Both the position numbers and the translations under genes were made by a program. 40,634 bases of DNA from Atopobium deltae (GTDB lineage Bacteria; Actinomycetota; Coriobacteriia; Coriobacteriales; Atopobiaceae): positions 1-40,634 of the forward strand of contig NZ_KQ959489.1 of assembly GCF_001552785.1 (NCBI RefSeq), given 5' to 3'. Below the pieces are notes generated by a model. The model saw only the letters and a program-made list of their open reading frames with translations, was not told the DNA's origin and did no database searches. Positions within the stretch are counted from its first letter, which is position 1. Every line of letters begins with the position of its first letter. Of this stretch, positions 17,987 to 24,761 are shown in pieces.

Positions 17987-18056
17987 TGTTGAAAACTCAT
18001 TATAGCAAAGAGGAGCTTGTCGAAAACTTACTATTAAAAACCCATACTGTAGAAAA
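17987..18056 (-). promoter_or_regulatory. DnaA-box-like array (TTTTCNACA x3), candidate oriC part 1
   Basis: On the minus strand TTTTCAACA (17995-17987), TTTTCGACA (18026-18018) and TTTTCTACA (18056-18048) recur as direct repeats at 31- and 30-bp steps, three helical turns. Flanking bases are shared too: AAGTTTTC precedes the second and third. They differ from the E. coli consensus TTATNCACA at positions seen to vary in other lineages, and their even spacing next to dnaA supports DnaA binding. Confidence 0.65.
17999..18026 (-). promoter_or_regulatory. dnaA promoter with extended -10
   Basis: On the minus strand TGCTATAAT gives an extended -10 (TATAAT at 18004-17999, TG at 18007-18006). At 16-nt spacing the -35 would be TTTTCG (18026-18021), inside the second DnaA-box-like repeat; the first repeat lies just downstream at about the transcription start. 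DnaA binding here would block the promoter. Confidence 0.65.
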
Positions 18057-18159
18057 CTTATTCAACCTAGTGCTTGTAAGAAAAACCACTTTACCAAGCA
18101 CATTTACCAAGTATGTAGCAGACAAAACAAAGAGAAAAGGCAGGAAATAATAAACAAAG

Positions 18160-19122
18160 TTATGAAATATATGTTTTTCCTAATGCTGTTAACTTTCTTT
18201 TTTGGCCATATTTATACGTAATTCCCAACATATCGAGCTGTTTAAGTTCACGAGACCATGTTGGTTGAGAACCACCAAACGTCTCAACAAGCTCTTTACC
18301 GCCAATAAGTTCATAGGTAGAGAATAACGAGAGAATTTGTTGCCCACGACTACTTAACGTCAGGTCTGCAGAAGTTGCTTTCGACAGAGGCGCACGCCCC
18401 GCGTCGCGAGAACCTTTATCTAAAGATGTGTCAACATCGAGCGTACCAGTTGTAGGTACGTTTTGAGTAGATACTTGAGTGGCTACAGGAGCTTTTGTAG
18501 TGATAGAGGGAGTATTTGTAGCACCACTACTCACAACCGTGGCAGGTTCAGTAGTACTACTACTATGCGGCATGACTGCGCTCTTCTCGTCATCCAATGA
18601 CTTTGTCGAGATAGTAATAATAGTTCCCGATGAAATATTATCATGGATAGATAACGATCCACCTTTATCAAGCATATATTGTTGTGCAATAGGCAAACCA
18701 GATCCGACACCACGAATATAGTGTTTCATCTCGTCATTTGCCGAAGTAGTACCAAACTCAAGCGCCTTTTGTTTTTCTTTGATGCCAGGGCCCTGATCGC
18801 AAAAACGAATGGTATTACCGTTGTCCAAAATTGTGATGGTAGGCTCAATAAAAGCTGCATGAATGTAATTTTCAACAATTTCACGAATGATGGTAAAAGG
18901 GATGGTACCACCCTGTTCGTGAGATAGGCGCGTTACCTCCGCGGTTAATGACGATAAAAAATCACGGATATTATTTGGCTCAACAATAACAACGCGTGGG
19001 GTAACTGCAGGGTCGTCGTACACCGCAATCCTTGCAGGATAAGAAACCTGTGTATCCTTTGTAAATAAATTATGAGATTTTTTATCTTCTTCCTCGACAA
19101 AAGGAAAAAAATCACGCGGCAT
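18160..19122 (-). CDS. Origin-linked GHKL ATPase with C-terminal winged helix (unknown function)
   Basis: A 320-residue protein with a histidine-kinase-like ATPase domain: N-box REIVENYIHAAF (80-91), G1 box DQGPGI (109-114) and G2 box GVGSGLPIA (138-146). There is no dimerisation/phosphoacceptor His domain before it and no membrane segment. A Thr/Ser-rich linker (about 184-250) leads to a C-terminal winged-helix-like domain (about 259-320, RGQQILSLFSTYELIGGKEL, then TWSRELKQLDMLGI). ATG 19122 is preferred to the open frame's TTG at 19170 because AAAGGAG lies 6 nt upstream. It sits between dnaA and rpmH, flanked by DnaA-box-like sites. I do not know a named family; it could be a DNA-binding ATP switch tied to replication or growth state. 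Confidence 0.8.
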   Translation of the reverse strand: MPRDFFPFVEEEDKKSHNLFTKDTQVSYPARIAVYDDPAVTPRVVIVEPNNIRDFLSSLTAEVTRLSHEQGGTIPFTIIREIVENYIHAAFIEPTITILDNGNTIRFCDQGPGIKEKQKALEFGTTSANDEMKHYIRGVGSGLPIAQQYMLDKGGSLSIHDNISSGTIITISTKSLDDEKSAVMPHSSSTTEPATVVSSGATNTPSITTKAPVATQVSTQNVPTTGTLDVDTSLDKGSRDAGRAPLSKATSADLTLSSRGQQILSLFSTYELIGGKELVETFGGSQPTWSRELKQLDMLGITYKYGQKRKLTALGKTYIS

Positions 19123-19463
19123 ACCCAACTCCTTTATCGACAATCTTTCATCGAATGTTGAAAATTTCAAAAATTACTTTCAAGCAAAAGAAAGTTTTCA
19201 ACAGGTGATAAAAACTTGTCAATAACTGTATGAATTTACAGATAAACTCATGAAAGATAATAACATGTAACAAGAATATTTCAGACGATGAAAGAAAGAT
19301 TCCCTAGAATAGCGATAGTGTGAAAAATATTGTGAAAGATCTTTATACAAACATGTGAAAAGAACGCCAGAACAACTCTAGCATTGACAGAAACCTATGC
19401 TATTCCCTACAATTCTAAGGCTTGACAAAGAAATTTAATAACCTGCATTCCAGGAGGAATAAC
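19123..19463. promoter_or_regulatory. Divergent intergenic region with DnaA-box-like sites, candidate oriC part 2
   Basis: A 341-nt AT-rich gap between the minus-strand ATPase gene and plus-strand rpmH. It holds TGTTGAAAA (19156-19164) and its inverse TTTTCAACA (19195-19203), plus TGTGAAAAA (19319-19327), which fits the classical TTWTNCACA consensus on the other strand. Transcription of the replication and ribosomal blocks switches strand here, so the origin may span or include this gap. Confidence 0.5.
19384..19413 (+). promoter_or_regulatory. Promoter of the rpmH-rnpA-yidD-yidC-khpB operon
   Basis: TTGACA (19384-19389), an 18-nt spacer and TACAAT (19408-19413) precede rpmH. A second TTGACA (19422-19427) lacks a matching -10 at the right distance. 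Confidence 0.75.
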
Positions 19464-19598
19464 ATGAAGCGTACGTATCAACCAAACAAGCGTCGTCGTG
19501 CAAAAACGCATGGCTTCCGTGCTCGTATGGCTACAAAAGGCGGTCGCGACGTTTTGTCTCGTCGTCGTGCAAAAGGACGTAAGCGTCTTACGGTGTAA
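19464..19598 (+). CDS. rpmH: 50S ribosomal protein L34
   Basis: A 44-residue, highly basic ribosomal protein: it begins [18 protein letters not shown] and continues [20 protein letters not shown], the universal L34 sequence pattern. AGGAGG lies 6-7 nt before the ATG. First gene of the conserved rpmH-rnpA-yidD-yidC-jag operon running away from the origin. Confidence 0.98.
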   Translation: MKRTYQPNKRRRAKTHGFRARMATKGGRDVLSRRRAKGRKRLTV

Positions 19599-19607
19599 GG
19601 CATTTCT

Positions 19608-19934
19608 ATGAAGACTATCAAATCCAAACAGGAGTTTGAGAGTGTCTTCATAACTGGTAAACGTGTAACAAATTCATTGGTACGTGTTACCTTTGTTAAG
19701 GAAGACAAAGATATTCCAACAAAAGTTGCATTTGTGGCAGCGAAAAGACTTGGTAATGCAGTTTTTCGCAACCGTTGTAAACGCGTTCTTCGAGAGGCCG
19801 CTCGTAGGAATATACTTCCTCGAGACGGTCTTTCTCTCATTTTCTTTGCAACACCAAAAACAGCCTATGCAACCTGTGATGAGATAGATGCGGCATTTAC
19901 CAGTATATATAAGAAACTTATTATACATGCATAA
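19608..19934 (+). CDS. rnpA: Ribonuclease P protein component
   Basis: A 108-residue basic protein that pairs with RnpB RNA to mature tRNA 5' ends. The RNR signature [22 protein letters not shown] is split here as [15 protein letters not shown] (46-60) and LREAARR (61-67). It starts at ATG 19608, 9 nt after rpmH, with AAGG at about 7 nt. Typical length and position. Confidence 0.97.
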   Translation: MKTIKSKQEFESVFITGKRVTNSLVRVTFVKEDKDIPTKVAFVAAKRLGNAVFRNRCKRVLREAARRNILPRDGLSLIFFATPKTAYATCDEIDAAFTSIYKKLIIHA

Positions 19935-19945
19935 TAAGGGATGTC

Positions 19946-20155
19946 ATGACACAGCTGGTTGCACAAAGTATTAAGCTTTATCAGAAGTGGATTTCTCCAC
20001 TTCTGCCTGATGCATGTATATACTCCCCCACTTGTTCCCAATATGCAGTAGAAGCAATACAAAAATATGGGTGCTTACGGGGTTTTTGGCTCATGCTTAA
20101 AAGAATTTTTCGTTGTCATCCTTTACATAAAGGTGGCTACGATCCGGTTCCTTAG
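19946..20155 (+). CDS. yidD: Membrane protein insertion efficiency factor YidD
   Basis: A 69-residue protein with the YidD pattern: [23 protein letters not shown], here read as [10 protein letters not shown] then [11 protein letters not shown], followed by [18 protein letters not shown] and a GGYDPVP end. It assists YidC-dependent insertion (family knowledge). ATG 19946 follows AAGGGATG. The segment encoding QKWISPLLP contains a perfect 9-bp inverted repeat (see separate entry). Confidence 0.96.
   Translation: MTQLVAQSIKLYQKWISPLLPDACIYSPTCSQYAVEAIQKYGCLRGFWLMLKRIFRCHPLHKGGYDPVP
19983..20006. other. Inverted repeat within yidD
   Basis: CAGAAGTGG and CCACTTCTG form a perfect 9-bp stem with loop ATTTCT, within the codons for QKWISPLLP. 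Flanking ATC and GAT extend the pairing past a bulge. It could be an accident of the protein sequence or a structure that tunes yidD/yidC expression. Confidence 0.5.
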
Positions 20156-20188
20156 TTTTTAAACTAAGGCAGAGTACACGGAGGCTCT

Positions 20189-20947
20189 ATGTGGGGTTGG
20201 TTTACTGATTTTCTCTATCAGATACTAAAAGTTATTGCTGGATTCGTTGGGGACTGGGGTCTTGCAATTATTGTTTTAACCTTTATTATTCGTTTGATTT
20301 TAACTCCCCTTACCCTAAAATCAACGAAATCGTCTGCGCATATGCAGGCGTTGCAGCCTAAGCTAAAAGCAATTCAGGAACGATATGCAGATAATCCTCA
20401 GCGTATGAATGAGGAAATGCAAAGATTTTATTCCGAGAATAAATTTAACCCGCTCGGTGGCTGCTTGCCACTTTTACTTCAGATGCCGATCTTTTTTGCG
20501 CTCTTTTCAGTTCTTAAAGATATGCTTCCTGCTGAGGCACACTTCTACAATATTTTGAGTTCTTTGTCCGAGTCAGTTGGTGGTGCACTTGCTGCCAACG
20601 GTGTTTCTGGAGCAATGGTTTTTATCGTTCTTGACCTTCTCTTTGGTATTTTGAGTTTTGCTCCTATGTATCTCAATTCGATAACTTCCCCATCCGATCA
20701 GCGCTCTCAAACACTCGTCATGGGTTTAGTTATGGCCGTTATGATGGTTTGGTTTGGTTGGAATGTGCCAGTCGGTGTCTTGCTTTACTATGATACAAGT
20801 GCAGCCTGGGGTGTTATTCAGCAGTATTTCATCACCAATAAGGTAATGGAATCTATGCGCGAAAAAGAGGCCGCAAAAGCAGAGAAGACCGTCCAGGTTG
20901 ATATTGTGCGCAAAGAGAAGAAAGCTCGTCCCAAAAAGAAAAGCTAG
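20189..20947 (+). CDS. yidC: Membrane protein insertase YidC/Oxa1
   Basis: A 252-residue Oxa1-type insertase without the large periplasmic domain of Gram-negative YidC. It has five hydrophobic segments, beginning at about residues 23-43 (GLAIIVLTFIIRLILTPLTL), with Arg35 in the expected hydrophilic groove position. A charged cytoplasmic hairpin follows (KLKAIQERYADNPQRMNEEM), then GGCLPLLLQMPIFFALF. The tail is strongly basic (RKEKKARPKKKS), which in this family helps ribosome contact. GGAGG lies 5-6 nt before ATG 20189. Confidence 0.96.
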   Translation: MWGWFTDFLYQILKVIAGFVGDWGLAIIVLTFIIRLILTPLTLKSTKSSAHMQALQPKLKAIQERYADNPQRMNEEMQRFYSENKFNPLGGCLPLLLQMPIFFALFSVLKDMLPAEAHFYNILSSLSESVGGALAANGVSGAMVFIVLDLLFGILSFAPMYLNSITSPSDQRSQTLVMGLVMAVMMVWFGWNVPVGVLLYYDTSAAWGVIQQYFITNKVMESMREKEAAKAEKTVQVDIVRKEKKARPKKKS

Positions 20948-21035
20948 ACCTATACTGAAGGAAGAACAAGAAAAGAAATATTTCAGCCTTAATGTCTTTC
21001 AATAAACTTTAAGGAACAAATCAAGAGGAGATATT

Positions 21036-21581
21036 ATGCCTGATAACATCAGCGCAGGACAAGGAGAGATCAGCATCAACGATCTTTTACAGACGTATGA
21101 GAATGGTGAAGAGTTTACAAACGAACAAGTTGATGTTATTGCCGATATAGCCATTACCTCATTACGTGAGATTCTAGCTTGCTTTGGAGAAACCACCTGC
21201 AGCATTGATGAATATGACGGTGGAAGTGGCGAGCTTATCTTGGATATTTCTGGTGGTGACCTAGCCGTACTCATTGGAAGGCACGGCCGCGTGCTTGATT
21301 CCTTGCAGCTACTAGTCTCTTCTCTGCTCAGCAAAAAACTCGGTTTTCACTTCCCTATCGTGGTAGATATTGAAGGTTACAAAAATCGTAGAAAGCAAAA
21401 GGTTCAAGAGATTGCTTTAACGGCAGCTGCTCGCGCTAAAAGAACTGGACGTGTTCACCTAAGGCCAATGAGTGCTTATGAGAGAAGGCTTGTCCATCTT
21501 ACGCTGCTCAATGATGAACAAGTGGTTACTCATTCTGAAGGAGAAGATCTCGAAAGGCATGTCGTTATCACAAGGGTTTAG
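21036..21581 (+). CDS. jag: RNA-binding protein KhpB/Jag (KH-R3H)
   Basis: A 181-residue protein with a KH domain (loop GRHG at 81-84, preceded by LILDISGGDLAVLI) and an R3H domain (RPMSAYERRLVH, about 143-154). There is a short acidic N-terminal segment; the Jag-N domain found in many Firmicutes is not obvious. KhpB binds RNA and links to cell-wall and division control in Gram-positives. GAGGAG lies before ATG 21036. Last gene of the rpmH operon, followed by a strong terminator. Confidence 0.94.
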   Translation: MPDNISAGQGEISINDLLQTYENGEEFTNEQVDVIADIAITSLREILACFGETTCSIDEYDGGSGELILDISGGDLAVLIGRHGRVLDSLQLLVSSLLSKKLGFHFPIVVDIEGYKNRRKQKVQEIALTAAARAKRTGRVHLRPMSAYERRLVHLTLLNDEQVVTHSEGEDLERHVVITRV

Positions 21582-21670
21582 TCTGCGTCTTAATGACAGA
21601 GCGCCAACAGAACTATTGTTTTGTAAGCACTTTCTCGTAAATACTTTTCCTTTTGTTAAAAACATGATTA

Positions 21671-21700
21671 AATGAGGTGGTAGATGCCACCTCATTTTTA
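21671..21700 (+). terminator. Rho-independent terminator after khpB/jag
   Basis: AATGAGGTGG (21671-21680) and CCACCTCATT (21687-21696) form a perfect 10-bp stem with a 6-nt loop, followed by TTTTA. It closes the rpmH-to-jag operon. Confidence 0.93.
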
Positions 21701-21818
21701 TAGCTATTATGCCTCTAAAATGTGGTTACTATCTATAGGATATTGAGTGTGGGTCATTTAGCGAATTGTTCATTTATGCCAATTTCTTGTCATTCAAGAA
21801 CTTTTGTCAGGAGCATTT

Positions 21819-22553
21819 GTGAGAAGTATTAGCGAGAAGACTAACTATTTAACTACTCAAGCCTCTTTGTATGGAATTTTACTCTCAGAAGAGGAAGCTT
21901 CGCTGCTTTTAAAGCATCTTGCATTAGTTATTCAGAAAAATAAAGTCCTAAATCTTACGAGAATTACAAGTGATAAAGCGGGAATATTACTTCACATACT
22001 TGACTCTCTTTTAGTATATAAAGCTGCAGAAACCAATCTTATTAAATATCGTAATTTTCTTGATTTTGGTACTGGAGGGGGTTTTCCGGGTATTCCTCTC
22101 GCAATAAAATCTGAAGTAGAAGGCGTTTTAATAGATTCTGTTACCAAAAAAGTTGTAGCGGTAGAAGAGTTTCTTAAAACATTAGAGTTAGACTCAAGAA
22201 TTAAAACCTCTTCTGACCGTGTGGAAGTTTTTGCTGTAAAACACAAGAATGAGTATGATCTTGTGGTTGCCCGAGCCGTGGCACCATTGGCAACAATTAT
22301 TGAATACGCTACGCCTTTACTTTCGAAAAACGGGCATTTTATTGCTGCTAAAGCGAATATTTCGTCTCACGAATTAGATGCTGGTCTTAAAGCGGCTGAA
22401 TTCTGTGGGTTAGAATATGTTTCACGTGAAACATATGAACTTCCTGAAGGTTCTGGGCATCGAGAACTGTTTATATTTAAAAAAATAAAATCAGCGAAAG
22501 TAAAGTTACCTAGAAAAAATGGTCTTGCTAAAAACCAACCACTTTTTAGTTAG
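21819..22553 (+). CDS. rsmG: 16S rRNA (guanine-N7) methyltransferase RsmG
   Basis: A 244-residue SAM-dependent methyltransferase that makes m7G527 in 16S rRNA (E. coli numbering). The SAM motif is LDFGTGGGFPGIPLAI (81-96) and VVARAVAPL follows later. GTG 21819 is preferred over the TTG at 21804 because AGGAG lies 6 nt before it. The gene starts the rsmG-parA-parB group and carries a perfect parS palindrome inside its 3' third. The C-terminal 20 residues are lysine-rich. Confidence 0.93.
   Translation: MRSISEKTNYLTTQASLYGILLSEEEASLLLKHLALVIQKNKVLNLTRITSDKAGILLHILDSLLVYKAAETNLIKYRNFLDFGTGGGFPGIPLAIKSEVEGVLIDSVTKKVVAVEEFLKTLELDSRIKTSSDRVEVFAVKHKNEYDLVVARAVAPLATIIEYATPLLSKNGHFIAAKANISSHELDAGLKAAEFCGLEYVSRETYELPEGSGHRELFIFKKIKSAKVKLPRKNGLAKNQPLFS
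22415..22436. other. parS: parS centromere site inside rsmG
   Basis: A 22-bp perfect palindrome with core TGTTTCACGTGAAACA (22418-22433), one base from the Bacillus consensus TGTTCCACGTGAAACA. It lies in the coding sequence for YVSRETYE, so DNA and protein constraints overlap. Such sites load ParB next to the origin. Confidence 0.93.
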
Positions 22554-22594
22554 ATTCTAGTAAGATTAATGCCAGTTGCTCCCTAAAAATACAA

Positions 22595-22614
22595 GATGTT
22601 TCACGTGAAACATC
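22595..22614. other. parS: parS centromere site upstream of parA
   Basis: A 20-bp perfect palindrome, core TGTTTCACGTGAAACA (22597-22612), 42 nt before the parA start. Position in the parA leader may also allow ParB to affect transcription. Confidence 0.93.
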
Positions 22615-22655
22615 ATAAAAGTGCGGTATCCTTAGAGAGAAGAAAAGGAGGATGC

Positions 22656-23456
22656 ATGCAGTCTAGCGAAATCAAGCGTTTTAACGAAGAAAAAGACGCT
22701 AAAACTGTTGCAATAATTAACCAAAAAGGTGGAGTTGGTAAATCAACCACTGCAATTAATCTTTCCACTACGCTTGGTGAATCTAAGCGAAAGATATTGG
22801 TTGTCGATCTTGATCCGCAAGGAAACACAACAAGTGGCTTTGGAATCAACAAAGAAGAGCTTGAGACAGACATATATGATGTTTTGCTCAATGACTCCCC
22901 TATTGAAGAAAACATTATTCAAACAATTGAGCCGCAGGTCTTTTTAGTTCCTGCTACTATCCAACTTGCAGGCGCGGAAATCGATCTTGTTTCGCTTAAA
23001 AAAAGGGAGTTTTTGCTTAAAAACAAGATCGCAGCTATCAAAGATGATTTTGACCTCGTTTTGATTGATTGTCCTCCATCACTAGGACTACTCACTATTA
23101 ATGCTTTTGTTGCTTCAGACAGCCTGATAATCCCAATTCAATGTGAATACTATGCTTTAGAGGGCGTTACTAAGCTTCTAGAATCGATGGATATGGTGCG
23201 CCAGTCACTCAATCCAGATCTAGAGGTCCTTGGTGTTCTTATGACAATGTTTGATAAGCGCACTACGCTATCAAATCAAGTGGTTGAAGAAGTGAGAAAG
23301 TATTTTGGTCAAAAAGTATTTAAAACAGTTATACCTCGCAGTGTAAAAATTGCAGAAGCGCCAAGTCATGGATTACCCATTACTAAGTACTCGCGCTTTA
23401 ATAAAGCTGCGCTTGCCTATACAAAACTTGCAAAGGAAGTGATTCGTCGTGGCTAA
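22656..23456 (+). CDS. parA: Chromosome partitioning ATPase ParA/Soj
   Basis: A 266-residue deviant Walker ATPase that moves ParB-parS complexes. Motifs: KGGVGKST (24-31), DLDPQGN (51-57) and LIDCPPSLG. An open frame extends up to 22596, but its first codons are the parS palindrome itself (MFHVKH). ATG 22656, with AAGGAGG about 5 nt before it, is the start. It overlaps parB by 8 bp. Confidence 0.96.
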   Translation: MQSSEIKRFNEEKDAKTVAIINQKGGVGKSTTAINLSTTLGESKRKILVVDLDPQGNTTSGFGINKEELETDIYDVLLNDSPIEENIIQTIEPQVFLVPATIQLAGAEIDLVSLKKREFLLKNKIAAIKDDFDLVLIDCPPSLGLLTINAFVASDSLIIPIQCEYYALEGVTKLLESMDMVRQSLNPDLEVLGVLMTMFDKRTTLSNQVVEEVRKYFGQKVFKTVIPRSVKIAEAPSHGLPITKYSRFNKAALAYTKLAKEVIRRG

Positions 23457-24312
23457 AAAAGGTCTTGGAAGAGGATTAAATGCTTTAATTAGTGAGGCTA
23501 ACCACGAAGTTGGAGGTCTTAAGGCAGACTCAAGGCTTCCAATTCAATCAATAGTTCCTAATCCCAACCAACCGCGAAAAAAATTTGATCCCGAAGCGCT
23601 TACCGAACTTGCTGACTCTATTAAGCAGAATGGAATTTTACAACCAATACTAGTACGTAAAAAGCGGGATAAGTACGAAATCGTTGCTGGAGAAAGACGT
23701 TATCAGGCAGCGAAGCTTGCAAAACTTAAAGAGGTTCCTGTAGTCATTCGTGATGTAAGCGATGAGGAAATATTGCAGCTCGCGCTTATTGAAAATCTAC
23801 AAAGATCGAATCTCAATCCTATTGAGGAAGCGCAAGGCTATAAAGTTCTTATAAAGCAAAATAAGATGACACAAGAAGAGCTAGCTCAAGCACTCTCAAA
23901 GTCTCGTTCTGCTATTACTAATACTCTTCGCTTGCTTGATCTTCCTCAAGCGGTTCAACAGTATATGCTTGATGGGCTATTAACTGCTGGTCATGCTCGT
24001 GCAATCTTGGCGGTCCCTTCTGAAGAAAAGCGCGAAGCGCTTGCTAAAAAAGTTGTAGAAGAACAACTTTCGGTTCGTCAGACAGAAAATCTTGCACCAC
24101 TATTTTCTGTCGAAAAGATAGAGGTTTCCAAAAGAAAGGTTACACCTCAATCATTTAAACGAGTGGCACGACAGCTTCGACTCTTGTTTGATACCAATGT
24201 ACGAGTTAAGCAAGTAAGGGGAAAGAACAAGATTGAAATCGAGTTTAAAGATGAAGAGGACCTCCTTCGAATTCTAGAAACTATAAAAGAGACGAATGGG
24301 GATGCAGAGTAA
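23449..24312 (+). CDS. parB: Chromosome partitioning protein ParB
   Basis: A 287-residue CTP-dependent DNA clamp. The N-terminus GLGRGLNALI is the ParA-contacting stretch. The CTP-binding motif is GERRYQAA (81-88), and ENLQRSNLNPIEEA (115-128) and the helix-turn-helix after it (TQEELAQALSKSRSAITNTL) recognise parS. The C-terminal dimerisation domain is lysine-rich. GTG 23449 overlaps parA. Confidence 0.97.
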   Translation: MAKKGLGRGLNALISEANHEVGGLKADSRLPIQSIVPNPNQPRKKFDPEALTELADSIKQNGILQPILVRKKRDKYEIVAGERRYQAAKLAKLKEVPVVIRDVSDEEILQLALIENLQRSNLNPIEEAQGYKVLIKQNKMTQEELAQALSKSRSAITNTLRLLDLPQAVQQYMLDGLLTAGHARAILAVPSEEKREALAKKVVEEQLSVRQTENLAPLFSVEKIEVSKRKVTPQSFKRVARQLRLLFDTNVRVKQVRGKNKIEIEFKDEEDLLRILETIKETNGDAE

Positions 24313-24369
24313 GTAGAGGCAGCCATGGCCAGCGCAGAGTGGTGCAGAAAAAAGAAAAGGGCGTAGAAA

Positions 24370-24606
24370 ATGGGGAAGTGTAGAGGAAGAATAAAAAGAC
24401 TTGTTGTTTCCGCTGCTGTCGTTTATGTGACTTACATATTGTTGCCTGAGAAAGACAAAGAGAAAATTAAAACAGCAGCAAGAGAGCTTTTACAAAGAGC
24501 AGGAAGCGCTATGCAAGAGATTCAGAGAGTTTATAACAGACAAAACGAGCAAAGCATGCTTAAAGAGCAGCAGGAGCAAACACTGAGGCAGTGGGAATAT
24601 CTTTAG
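24370..24606 (+). CDS. Small single-pass membrane protein of unknown function
   Basis: A 78-residue protein with a basic N-terminus (GKCRGRIKR), one transmembrane segment (about 11-26, LVVSAAVVYVTYILLP) and a charged, probably helical C-terminal part (KDKEKIKTAARELLQRAGSA and onward, Gln/Glu-rich). It follows parB by 57 nt on the same strand. The upstream GGGCG is a weak ribosome-binding site. It is not a recognised family to me, although its build is like YtxH-type small proteins. A terminator follows. Confidence 0.6.
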   Translation: MGKCRGRIKRLVVSAAVVYVTYILLPEKDKEKIKTAARELLQRAGSAMQEIQRVYNRQNEQSMLKEQQEQTLRQWEYL

Positions 24607-24658
24607 CGGAATTTGGCGCTAAATCAACCAACCCAAATGTCAGGTGATTCCATATATC

Positions 24659-24698
24659 AAGGCCTGAATAGAACACATGTTTGTTTTTAGGCCTTTTT
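24659..24698 (+). terminator. Rho-independent terminator after the parAB group
   Basis: AAGGCCTGAA (24659-24668) pairs with TTTAGGCCTT (24686-24695), one G-U pair, with a 17-nt loop, followed by TTT. It ends the parA-parB-small protein transcript and lies between it and convergent rlmN. Confidence 0.75.
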
Positions 24699-24761
24699 AA
24701 TTATGTGCTTTGGAAGCGATACCAACACGCTTACGGATTCGTAATGGTATTTGTAATGGGT

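Noticed and set aside
22596-22655. Upstream extension of ParA beginning MFHVKH
   Set aside because: These codons are the parS palindrome; the strong AAGGAGG precedes ATG 22656.
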